The position numbers and the translations under genes are program-made. Below the pieces are notes generated by a model. It saw only the letters and a program-made list of their open reading frames with translations. It did not search any database and had not been told where the DNA came from. Source: Membranipora membranacea (lineage: Eukaryota; Bryozoa; Gymnolaemata; Cheilostomatida; Membraniporidae). From it: a stretch of 60,000 bases of DNA. Below are positions 36,601 through 42,171 of this stretch, in pieces; the stretch's first letter is position 1; every line of letters begins with the position of its first letter. The stretch is taken from contig OU612069.1 of assembly GCA_914767715.1 (NCBI GenBank), positions 23,435,387-23,495,386 on the forward strand. Direction: 5' to 3'.

Positions 36601-36689
36601 AAACTTCTGCTTTGTTGAATGTTTACTTACCAACAGCCATTGACACAGGCTGTCAGGATGAGGATAGCCAGATGAACACGGCCTGCCAT
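15551..36689 (-). CDS. Secreted double beta-propeller/EGF protein, 22 exons
   Basis: Exons 36689-36631, 35286-35178, 35043-34926, 34683-34492, 33943-33834, 28722-28566, 27765-27681, 27425-27256, 25327-25172, 24632-24501, 23350-23239, 23090-22988, 21583-21475, 20401-20210, 19502-19384, 18859-18703, 18427-18349, 17292-17105, 16858-16685, 16350-16234, 15961-15947 and 15678-15551 join without a frame break: 2781 nt, 926 residues plus stop. Layout: signal peptide 1-19; module A about 20-385; EGF 386-429 and 430-466; module B 467-840; EGF 841-879; short tail. Modules A and B are homologous, and exon 4 and exon 14 carry NHL-like blades (DGxGxAA, then WLxFVDxxSCARxx). Each module, at about 365 residues, has room for a six-bladed propeller. 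No transmembrane helix is obvious, so it is probably extracellular. Substrate and role are unknown. The last two exons are the weakest part. A BEL element lies in intron 5. Confidence 0.75.
15947..15961 (-). CDS. Propeller/EGF gene exon 21: candidate 15-nt microexon
   Basis: A 15-nt segment (CCACTCCAAGAGTTG) bounded by TTTTCAG and GTGAGT. It keeps phase 1 on both sides and would encode STPRV. Supported only by splice consensus and phase. Confidence 0.35.
16234..16350 (-). CDS. Propeller/EGF gene exon 20: EGF domain 3
   Basis: 117 nt, phases 1 to 1. Encodes CESNPCGHGIC, then YCLCDDNWSGSTC, a canonical EGF domain following module B. Confidence 0.85.
16685..16858 (-). CDS. Propeller/EGF gene exon 19 (module B, last propeller exon)
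   Basis: 174 nt, phases 1 to 1, TAG acceptor and GTAAGT donor. It encodes CRNFTGPNPSIIQTNNAATC, then SAMWLTATTALVSDYS and VYRVIF. It pairs with exon 9. Confidence 0.75.
17105..17292 (-). CDS. Propeller/EGF gene exon 18 (module B blade)
   Basis: 188 nt, phases 2 to 1. It contains FGGAGGIIDINPVYSNILMV and ADHGQGSVVIYNITSG. The GTACGA donor is weak. Six codons longer than exon 8. Confidence 0.75.
17293..18348 (-). other. Intron 17 of the propeller/EGF gene
   Basis: About 1.05 kb, AT-rich. The plus-strand frame at 17633-17854 has no domain. Nothing recognised. Confidence 0.5.
18349..18427 (-). CDS. Propeller/EGF gene exon 17 (module B)
   Basis: 79 nt, phases 1 to 2, CAG acceptor and GTGAGC donor. 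It encodes ITKYDFRWGAVKATNKKLPL and onward. Two codons shorter than exon 7. Confidence 0.7.
18703..18859 (-). CDS. Propeller/EGF gene exon 16 (module B)
   Basis: 157 nt, phases 0 to 1, TAG acceptor and GTAAGT donor. It encodes GIYIYNWSGLKKRRVVGGWA and onward. Same length as exon 6. Confidence 0.8.
19384..19502 (-). CDS. Propeller/EGF gene exon 15 (module B)
   Basis: 119 nt, phases 1 to 0. It encodes IGRCGNGTLNLNHYGSQTRV and an AFVFSVPF end. It pairs with exon 5 of module A. Confidence 0.75.
20210..20401 (-). CDS. Propeller/EGF gene exon 14 (NHL-like blade, module B)
   Basis: 192 nt, phases 1 to 1. It encodes GPSKYDDGTAANAHMVEP, KWLHFVDSNSCARRLRLF and a closing LKVVTWC. Same length and blade signature as exon 4. 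Confidence 0.8.
21475..21583 (-). CDS. Propeller/EGF gene exon 13 (module B, segment 2)
   Basis: 109 nt, phases 0 to 1, GTAAGA donor. It encodes KNPSVLIVGHRHWERNNEGA and IGYYRLGRMTNF. It pairs with exon 3. Confidence 0.65.
21584..22987 (-). other. Intron 12 of the propeller/EGF gene
   Basis: About 1.4 kb without coding signal. A two-copy tandem of about 31 bp (ATGCTCTATAA, then CCAGCACTATAA) lies near 21909-21970. Confidence 0.5.
22988..23090 (-). CDS. Propeller/EGF gene exon 12 (module B, segment 1)
   Basis: 103 nt, phases 2 to 0, CAG acceptor and GTAAGT donor. It encodes LLLEYVSITELQYGQPSTLT and onward. Another frame is also open here, but only this one is compatible with both neighbouring exons. 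It pairs with exon 2. Confidence 0.65.
23239..23350 (-). CDS. Propeller/EGF gene exon 11: EGF domain 2
   Basis: 112 nt, phases 1 to 2. Encodes CPPNKCNGHGQC, KCTC and NNGWRGETC, a canonical EGF domain. It splices in phase into exon 12 and thus links module A to module B in a single gene. Confidence 0.85.
23351..24500 (-). other. Intron 10 of the propeller/EGF gene
   Basis: About 1.15 kb of AT-rich DNA between EGF exons. No domain, repeat or nested gene recognised. Confidence 0.5.
24501..24632 (-). CDS. Propeller/EGF gene exon 10: EGF domain 1
   Basis: 132 nt, phases 1 to 1. Six cysteines in EGF spacing: CEAC, then C-8-C-x-C, then VGYAGHNC. The first two cysteines are only two residues apart, which is unusual for EGF. 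Confidence 0.8.
25172..25327 (-). CDS. Propeller/EGF gene exon 9 (module A, last propeller exon)
   Basis: 156 nt, phases 1 to 1, CAG acceptor and GTATGT donor. It encodes SVKSTMWVGEGALSAIVVDR and a TYELVF end. It pairs with exon 19 (ELKSAMWLTATTALVSDYS). Confidence 0.75.
25328..27255 (-). other. Intron 8 of the propeller/EGF gene
   Basis: About 1.9 kb. Open frames at 25454-25684, 25878-26090 and 26127-26387 have no domain and no splice-consistent edges. I see nothing else in it. Confidence 0.5.
27256..27425 (-). CDS. Propeller/EGF gene exon 8 (module A blade)
   Basis: 170 nt, phases 2 to 1. It contains HRGLLMVTDWAESRVFVFNI, a beta-strand-rich blade that matches SNILMVADHGQGSVVIYNIT of exon 18. 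The GTGAAT donor is weak; the boundary is placed from phase and homology. Confidence 0.75.
27681..27765 (-). CDS. Propeller/EGF gene exon 7 (module A)
   Basis: 85 nt, phases 1 to 2, with AAG acceptor and GTTGGT donor. It encodes VTRYNFDRISLTHHSFAV and onward, and pairs with exon 17 (ITKYDFRWGAVK). Confidence 0.7.
28566..28722 (-). CDS. Propeller/EGF gene exon 6 (module A)
   Basis: 157 nt, phases 0 to 1, GTAAGG donor. It encodes GLYIYSWNGDSKRQVAERNQ and onward. Exon 16 of module B is also exactly 157 nt and begins GIYIYNWSGLKKRRVVGG; this is the clearest pairing between modules. Confidence 0.8.
28946..29520 (+). repeat. BEL/Pao 5' LTR
   Basis: 575 bp, TG...CA ends. It matches the 3' LTR closely but carries about 33 bp near position 28970 that the 3' LTR lacks. 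Short open frames inside it also occur in the 3' LTR and are not genes. Confidence 0.85.
29806..29912. repeat. Tandem repeat, 29-bp period, four copies
   Basis: The word TCTACAGAGGGTGAT starts at 29806, 29835 and 29893, with a variant TCTTCAGCGGGTGAT at 29864. The spacing is exactly 29 bp throughout. It lies a few hundred bases inside the BEL/Pao 5' LTR. Confidence 0.9.
30501..30736. repeat. Dispersed repeat, inverted copy of 1-236
   Basis: Reverse complement of the first 236 bases of the window, with scattered mismatches and a few small indels. It lies within the BEL/Pao interior, so it is either part of a larger composite retroelement or a nested insertion. An open frame at 30523-30783 crosses it but has no domain. 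Confidence 0.85.
31352..31468. mobile_element. 117-bp palindromic foldback element with 5-bp TSD
   Basis: The sequence is self-complementary around base 31410. The outer 38 bp of each arm match perfectly and the inner part has a few mismatches. Directly abutting it on both sides is GTGAA (31347-31351 and 31469-31473), a plausible target-site duplication. It has no coding capacity. It is nested inside the BEL/Pao interior. Confidence 0.85.
31890..32622 (+). pseudogene. BEL/Pao pol remnant: integrase end and terminal domain
   Basis: 31890-32441 encodes KEFIGASNDFKKCLNEISSD, then [20 protein letters not shown], the retroviral-type integrase region holding the catalytic Glu of BEL elements, and a DIRPLT block. 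After a frame change, 32428-32622 gives KLGDIAMIKGESARNDWRLG, PSKDGLVRKV and PIDKLVLLL, the standard BEL pol C-terminus. The frame break and the missing N-terminal two thirds make it nonfunctional. Confidence 0.85.
32697..33246 (+). repeat. BEL/Pao 3' LTR
   Basis: 550 bp, TG...CA ends, preceded immediately by a polypurine tract. Small substitutions and indels relative to the 5' LTR show that the insertion is not brand new. Confidence 0.85.
33834..33943 (-). CDS. Propeller/EGF gene exon 5 (module A)
   Basis: 110 nt, phases 1 to 0, TAG acceptor and GTGAGT donor. It encodes QCSSGTLDLDQHGQARLVIG and a FWVFFVES end. It aligns with exon 15 (RCGNGTLNLNHYG). The intron that follows carries the BEL/Pao insertion. 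Confidence 0.75.
34223..34380 (+). repeat. tRNA-derived SINE head (intronic)
   Basis: The sequence GGGAGCGGCTGTGGTCCATT and the following TTGGATAGGGCG resemble the 5' part and A box of a tRNA. A degenerate B-box-like TTCCTGTGTTAGAT follows about 30 nt later. It cannot be an intact tRNA gene because the B box and acceptor stem do not fit. It lies in intron 4 of the minus-strand gene. Confidence 0.5.
34492..34683 (-). CDS. Propeller/EGF gene exon 4 (NHL-like blade, module A)
   Basis: 192 nt, phases 1 to 1. It encodes an NHL-repeat-like unit: NDGIGLAARIKWPDHGY, then WLLFVDNKSCARKM and a closing TTKQVTTVIG. Exon 14 of module B is also exactly 192 nt and aligns without gaps over the key positions. 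Confidence 0.8.
34926..35043 (-). CDS. Propeller/EGF gene exon 3 (module A, segment 2)
   Basis: 118 nt, phases 0 to 1, good TAG acceptor and GTAAGC donor. It encodes PCRHDPKQIMVGNGNGFSPN and an ending GEGCIQIYYMRNMSKPVKG. It pairs with exon 13 (shared E-G-x-I-x-Y-Y pattern). Confidence 0.7.
35178..35286 (-). CDS. Propeller/EGF gene exon 2 (module A, segment 1)
   Basis: 109 nt, entered in phase 2 after TTAG and ending before GTAAGT in phase 0. It encodes CVSWNKLKFKALNTVGWELS and about 16 more residues. It pairs with exon 12 of module B, which has the same entry and exit phases and the shared V-S-x-x-x-L-x-[FY] start. Confidence 0.7.
35287..36630 (-). other. Intron 1 of the propeller/EGF gene
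   Basis: About 1.3 kb without coding signal. An imperfect inverted repeat lies near 35745-35820, where TCCGGG pairs with CCCGGA around a 12-nt loop and further outer matches. Confidence 0.5.
36631..36689 (-). CDS. Propeller/EGF gene exon 1: start and signal peptide
   Basis: ATG at 36689 in good context (G at -3 and +4) opens MAGRVHLAILILTACVNGC, a classic hydrophobic secretion signal. The exon ends at a GTAAGT donor in phase 2. A longer overlapping frame (36816-36577) is a shadow. Confidence 0.8.
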
Positions 36690-39245
36690 ACCCAAAGCAA
36701 GAAGAAGTCTTTGCAAGAAGCTGTGATATTAAAATTTGGTCATGCTCACAAGTCCACACAACCTTTCCTGGCTTCGCTAAATATGTTTGAGCAATGAAGG
36801 GTATTTCCATTGTCAATTGCAGTTATGTTGATTACTTTTTTTTCTGATTTTGAGTGTGGGTAATTTACTAGTTGGCTTCGCCTAGTTTGTGAGTCTACTC
36901 ACAACACAGGCCAAGATAGCCAAGTTTGTACATTGTCATTATTATTTGATACACTGTGAATTAAAACGCTATCATTGCCAATGGTTAACATATATGATTT
37001 TTTTCTTTCCAATATTTCCACTCCTTCTTCAGCTAAGCACACCAACTTTTGACCAATTCTTCTTGGCTACTTACTCTTGAAGTTTTTTTAGTTATGGACA
37101 AACTATGGAAAACATCTCTTAAGACTAAATTTCCATTTTTCTGATTTTAGGGCTGCGCCAATACAATAATCTTATTCTACTCATACCGTGCAAGTCACTC
37201 AAAATCCAATGAACATCGCTTATATACCTTTATACGCTCACTTCAATAACCGCCAATTGGGACAATTTTCAATTCGATTTTGTTTCAAATGTAATGCCAT
37301 GCCGTTCTACCCTCAATGATATTGATTTCACCTAGACTTTACTACTGCTCTGGATGTTGTCTGGTTACAATGTATTTGTAATCATTGAATCAGGCTTCCT
37401 TGACATGAGTTAACAAGCCATGGATAAAGTAACCTAAGCAGTTATGTCATGGGGAGAAAAGCTAATGGACAGCGAGATGATCGAGATCGGCCGGAGAAAG
37501 CCACATTTCTGTCAAATATGCAGTGTTATTCATTGGCTTTTCTGAAGTGATGGTTGAATGCTAGCTTTTCATTGACAGAGTGCTGTTGAGTGAAAACCAA
37601 AGTCAGTACCTGCATACGAGTCCCTAAGCAGCACTAACTCATATGCCTTGTGGTCAGAATCATTCCTACTGGTGGGTAAAGAGAAATACCACTGGGCCCT
37701 ATAAATATCTTTTCATCTTCAGGCAGGGCGGTATCTTAGTATGGCAACACCGGCCTGGTCTGATCCCAAAGCTGCATAACAACTGGCCTATTTCATTCCT
37801 CTTGATATTGTGTAAATAAAAAATATTAGATGATGTGTTCATTGATACTGACAATGTTGCTGTCATATTGATTTTACCATTCGGGACTGTTGGGTAATTT
37901 CGGAGGGTGAGACAGAGCAGTTTAGGGCATTTAGGAATTTGTACAATAAAAAGTCTTGACCAAACATTGTTTCGTTTCGACTGAGAAACTGAGACAACAG
38001 TGATTAATAATAATGTCATCATAAATTTTGTTCCCGAATGAGTGTACACTTTGCACTGTAAATATCAACGAATCACCTGGAAATTCATTTAAGACCATAT
38101 TCAATGTATCTTTTGTAGTATCTTGATGAAGTTGAACAAAAATCAAAATTAATTAAAGTAAATTAGTGGGCATGTAGGGCAAGGTAGGATGCCCAACCCA
38201 GTCATTTGTATATGGGACATTATATACATCATTGTTAAAAAAAATTATGTGATTGATGCGCTGTGATTGAAAATGAAAACGACCTCGACTTTTGGCACAA
38301 GAAAAATATATTTCAGCTCAAACATGAAGAAAATTAATTGTGATTTAGTTGTGACAAACTTATTACTGCATTCTTGATTTTAGAATTCCAGCAGGAGAAG
38401 TAGCTCACAGGTGTTTCACCTGTTTTTAGCCTATCAAGGCATACTTGCCAAGTCTCCCGATTTAGGCGTGACCCTCCAGATTTTTACACCCACCTCCCAC
38501 TTTTTGTAAATCTCACTATTTCCTCCAGATTTTAGAGAAAACAGTCCAATCGAAATTTTTTGATAGTTATCCAAGCACATGTTGTTGTTGACTAGATACT
38601 GTTAAGGTCCTTGCACACAAAATTGAAAGGAATTATCAAATTAAACAATCCTAACAAATTTACCTGTTATATTAAGATTCAGCCTATTATTGTAAATGAC
38701 CAATAGCATCCTCTCATAACTCACAACACTGACTGTCATTGGTCACAATATAAAGTAGCTAGTCAAGGGCATACCTTTAGTTTTCATTTCCTTTCAGATC
38801 ACACATTTTTTAGTATTAGTTTTGTACTGTCTACTCTAGTTAAATTTAAGTGAAGGAAAATTGAAACCTAACAATTCCAAAGGTAGGTCTACTACAATTT
38901 AACAAAGCTCGGACCAAAGACTTTGAAACATATTTAATGTTAGTCAAACAAAAATATAGTACCTTATCTGGATTCTCACTGTCTGTGACTGAGCACATTT
39001 TCAGATCTTGATGATGCATGGGCACTTGTAGCCTGTCTTGACAGGCAAAGGCCCCTGGGACTTACATGCCTCTACTTTGCCAATGGGGTGTTTGATACTG
39101 GACATTGACAATGTAAAGGCATGTATGTAAGAGTCCCAGGGGCCCATGGATTGATTGTAATTTTTTAAAGTGTATTTCACCTCAGTTTGATATTTTAGTA
39201 CTAGTACAAACATGAAATTGTTTGGGGTCAAATATTCCTTTTTAG
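36690..39245. other. Intergenic region between divergent genes
   Basis: Separates the start of the minus-strand propeller/EGF gene from the first recognised exon of the plus-strand EGF/sushi/HYR gene. It should contain the promoter of the former and the missing 5' exons of the latter. I could not recognise a TATA box or signal-peptide exon. The minus-strand frame 37699-38049 has no domain. Confidence 0.4.
39050..39145. repeat. Imperfect hairpin (GGCCCCTGGGACT arms)
   Basis: 39050-39080 pairs with about 39112-39145: GGCCCCTGGGAC against GTCCCAGGGGCC, continuing through ACATGCCT/AGGCATGT. A small indel interrupts the stem. Confidence 0.7.
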
Positions 39246-39312
39246 CCCTTCCTAGTGACTGGAAACGCTCTCAGAGCTTCTGCAGACGGGGCTGATGGAA
39301 AATCCTGTTTTG
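39246..39312 (+). CDS. C-terminal half of a calcium-binding EGF domain
   Basis: Acceptor TTTTAG and donor GTGAGT, phases 0 to 1. It encodes PFLVTGNALRASADGADGKS then C, the loop before the last Cys of a cbEGF (A-DGKSC). It joins in phase to the DVDEC start of the next exon. Confidence 0.55.
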
Positions 39313-39449
39313 GTGAGTTATCCATAGTCTAAAAGCAAGCTACTTATTTATTCTCTTGGCTGAATGGACCTGAAAATAATTAGTTTTTCTTCCGAAGGGA
39401 GTTCAAATACAGAGTGCTGCCGAAGCTTGGAAGTCAATCGATAACAATG

Positions 39450-39660
39450 AGTGTCACAGTCCTCTTCTTTTCCAGACACCTCATCAATCCAGTTGTCAGC
39501 TACTCATTTATTCAGCTAAAAAGTTTTGGGTTTGAATCCTTTTTTTATAAGAGGCATGCATTTATGCTCACAACTAACCAGCATTGCACACCCATCTCTC
39601 TATAGATCAGCACACTGAGGTTCTGACCACTAAACTCCTTAATCCTCCTTAGTCAATCAC
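39450..39660 (-). repeat. Possible tRNA-derived SINE (minus strand)
   Basis: On the minus strand AGTTTAGTGGTCAGAACC resembles a tRNA A box. An AGGATTCAAACCC-like B-box word lies further downstream than in a tRNA, so at best it is a rearranged SINE. It is intronic to the EGF/sushi/HYR gene. Confidence 0.3.
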
Positions 39661-39713
39661 CTTTAGATATCGTCATTTTATAAATAGATGAATGTGTCTA
39701 TATATGAACACAG

Positions 39714-39839
39714 ATGTAGATGAATGTAAGGAAGGGACTGCTGGATGTAGTGATGTCTGTCATAACACTGACGGAGGATTCATATGTGAATTTAACGATC
39801 CTCGGGCCAGACTTTCCAATGATCTCAGAACTTGCATAC
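39714..39839 (+). CDS. Calcium-binding EGF exon
   Basis: 126 nt, phases 1 to 1, CAG acceptor and GTAAGT donor. It encodes DVDECKEGTAGCSDVCHNTD, GGFICEF and LSNDLRTCI: the D-x-D-E-C calcium ligand start and six cysteines of a cbEGF. Confidence 0.85.
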
Positions 39840-40065
39840 GTAAGTAATGGTCTCTGTATACAACAACAATTACCATCATAGGAACCAAAATAGAATCTTA
39901 GCCAAAATTCATCCAAGTCTTTTATGATAATGAGCTCAAGATGGGGAACTCTGCTGTAACAAATCCTGGACATAATATTGGCAGACTACTTGTTTGATAT
40001 TGGCAACAACAGATGAAGTTATTGTCTAAATAGCCGGAATTGAACTATTTTGTTTAATTTAACAG

Positions 40066-40218
40066 TGGACACCTGTCAAGAATTAGATGACATCCAGTAC
40101 GGCACAATTACTTGTGTACAGGGACATGCAGATAAGGGTGTGATGAAGATCGGAGACCATTGTACATTCTCATGTCCAGCAGGGTTCAAACTCATGGGAG
40201 CAAAATTATTTTATTCAG
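40066..40218 (+). pseudogene. Truncated sushi (CCP) exon
   Basis: Enters in phase from the cbEGF exon and encodes DTCQELDDIQYGTITC, then GDHCTFSCPAGFKLMG, the first half of a sushi domain. The expected remainder (a Cys, a Gly-x-Trp and a last Cys) is missing. The sequence instead becomes the polypyrimidine-like TTATTTTATTCAG that precedes the HYR exon. Confidence 0.7.
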
Positions 40219-40697
40219 ATCTCCAGTATTTGTTGGCTGTCATAACAACATAGTGTTTACTAGAGGACCAGGTACTTATCAGCTAGAAGACTTTGTACAA
40301 AACGTGAGTCTCATATCCTTTTGGTATCCTTATGACACATAATTTGAAAACGTGCAAGCCCCTGCACACCTTCTGTAGCCTTTCTTTCGAATTAGCTATT
40401 ATCTGTGTGGTCAAATTATTTAACTTGGGGTCCGATTTTATTTGAACTGATGAGACTTGTGAGTGTCGAATTTCAGATGTTTGGCTCTTTGTTCCGAGGT
40501 GACATCAGATTGGTCTTTGGCCTAAAAAATAATTGTGATTGTTCAGATTGATGCTAAGGACAACTATGGTCAGAAACCATCGATTACTCATGATAAGCCC
40601 CCTACATTTAGAAATCCAGGACTCAGAACCGTAAACTACTTTGCTAGAGATGGCAGCAACAACCAAGCTGTCTGCACCTTTTATGTCAACATTATAA
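40219..40697 (+). CDS. HYR domain in two exons
   Basis: Exons 40219-40303 and 40547-40697. The first encodes SPVFVGCHNNIVFTRGPGTY up to FVQN before GTGAGT. The second encodes IDAKDNYGQKPSITHD, then FRNPGLRTVNYFARDGSNNQ and AVCTFYVNI. Together they show the HYR pattern (P-x-F-x-G-C-x-x-N-I start, D-N-x-G middle, V-x-Y-x-A-x-D-x-x-x-N-x-A-x-C-x-F end). Phase 0 at the internal intron. Confidence 0.8.
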
Positions 40698-40940
40698 GTA
40701 AGCAACTCTAGCCATGGCATGTTTTTAAAACAAAGTATTTGTATAGATATATAGAAGTGGTGTCTTACATAAACACAAACAAAGTTGCCTTTATTTCCAT
40801 GTTTTGAATTTGAGTTGAATTTTTTTTTTAAGAATTGGGAAAAATTTTGACTTGGCCAAGAGGGACAGGGTGAAGTTGGCCCCTCATCCCTGATGAGTTG
40901 TGTTTAGTGAGTAATAAGCTAATTTATTTTTATTTATCAG

Positions 40941-41129
40941 TTAATGAATGCGCCTCACTGCAGCCTCCTAAGAATGGGTACTTCGATAACTACTGTGATG
41001 ACTGGCATGTGGGAAATACCTTTGAGCCAAAGTGTAACGATGGATATGCTTTCTTCTCACATCAAGCTAATACGTCCTACACATACCAGTGTACACAGCA
41101 GGGACAGTGGACTCCCGCCCCTAACACAA
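40941..41129 (+). CDS. Sushi (CCP) exon lacking its 3' end
   Basis: Phase 1 entry after TTATCAG. It encodes NECASLQPPKNGYFDNYC, then KCNDGYAFFSH, YTYQC and GQWTPAPNTMP. The cysteines and the G-x-W signature are those of a sushi domain, but the final P-x-C and a splice donor are not found before a stop at 41162. Confidence 0.7.
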
Positions 41130-41513
41130 TGCCTGAATTTTATTTTGAGCTTAGTCTATCATAGTGTGAGTTGTAGACTTTGAAGTAGTGTAGTATGAAT
41201 TTAATTGAAACCTTTCTCAAAGACGGTAGAAGATATTTGGCACATTATGTATGTCTACCTCTACAATTGCTCTAATCTCAGCTGAAGAAAGGACAGCAGA
41301 ACCAAGGGAGGCAAAGGCTGAGGTTTAAAGACAAGCTGCAACTGGGTGAACGCGCTGGAGATGGACAGAGTTGTCTGGCAAAAGATGGCTAGAAGTGGAG
41401 TCCGCTTGAGATGTATGCTCCGACCATAATGAAAACAGTGATTGGTGTATTGACTACTGCTATGATGATGATGATAATAATTTATGGTATATGTTTGTCT
41501 CGATTTGTTGTAG

Positions 41514-41665
41514 CTGTCACAGAGCCCACCAAGGCTGAGATCAGCTTTGTGTCCAAGTACTCCGGTGCGTGTCCGGCAGATAAAGCCAACTCACAGGACA
41601 CAGTAGTTGGGATGGTCATTGATCCGTTCTCAGAGAGTAAACCAGTCTTCTGCTTCATATTTGAT
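41514..41665 (+). CDS. Exon of unrecognised domain after the second sushi
   Basis: 152 nt, TTGTAG acceptor, GTGAGT donor, phases 1 to 0. It encodes VTEPTKAEISFVSKYSGACP then VVGMVIDPFSESKPVFCFIF. Phase agrees with the expected exit of the sushi exon. I do not recognise the fold. Confidence 0.5.
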
Positions 41666-42098
41666 GTGAGTATAAAATCGTTTTATTTGTTATATAGCAC
41701 CACCATGTAAAGTATAGCTCAGATCGGTATGGCTCACTACAAATCAAAGACACCTGGCAATAAAGTTTCATGTCTTGCTGTTATGTGTGACCTACTGGGT
41801 AATCTGCATAATATGTAATAATAAGGATTTCATCATTATTTTCAGTCACCTTATGTAACCACAAAGATGCACATCTTAAAAGGATTATGGGAGCCCATCC
41901 TACCTGCATCCCAATCCTTCAGGTTTTGTCTTAACTTTCATGTTGATGGCATCGCAAATAAAATTAATTTATGTTGCGATAAATCAGCGAGATCACTGAT
42001 AACATAAAATACAGATGCTAAGTAAGTAGTGTCAGTGTAAAGGTTTGTTATAGTAGGTTAGAGTCAGTCATTCGTGTTTGAGAGAGAACGAGGCAAGT

Positions 42099-42171
42099 AT
42101 GCGTTGTCTTGTATTTCTTCCACTTCTGTCTACACCGGTACTCATCAGCTCTGTGAAGACCCATATAGTTG
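42099..42171 (+). CDS. Unknown secreted gene exon 1: signal peptide
   Basis: ATG at 42099 with A at -3, then a hydrophobic run MRCLVFLPLLSTPVLISSV ending at a GTAAGT donor in phase 1. This shows a new gene starts here rather than a continuation of the EGF/sushi/HYR gene. Confidence 0.65.

Larger units (their letters stand above)
39246..41665 (+). pseudogene. EGF/sushi/HYR modular gene, damaged
   Basis: Exon-like segments in order: end of a calcium-binding EGF (39246-39312); complete cbEGF (39714-39839); sushi start (40066-40218); HYR first half (40219-40303); HYR second half (40547-40697); sushi (40941-41129); an unassigned exon (41514-41665). Most junctions have consensus splice sites and matching phases. 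Two defects stand out. The first sushi exon lacks its 3' half and runs straight into the HYR acceptor and exon in another frame. The second sushi exon lacks its final Cys and any donor. EGF/sushi/HYR mixtures are typical of extracellular-matrix or complement-like proteins. The 5' exons were not found. It may be a pseudogene or a misassembled locus. Confidence 0.6.

Noticed and set aside
37699-38049. 116-codon minus-strand ORF with several cysteines
   Set aside because: No domain, no signal peptide, composition like the AT-rich background, and no splice-consistent neighbours.
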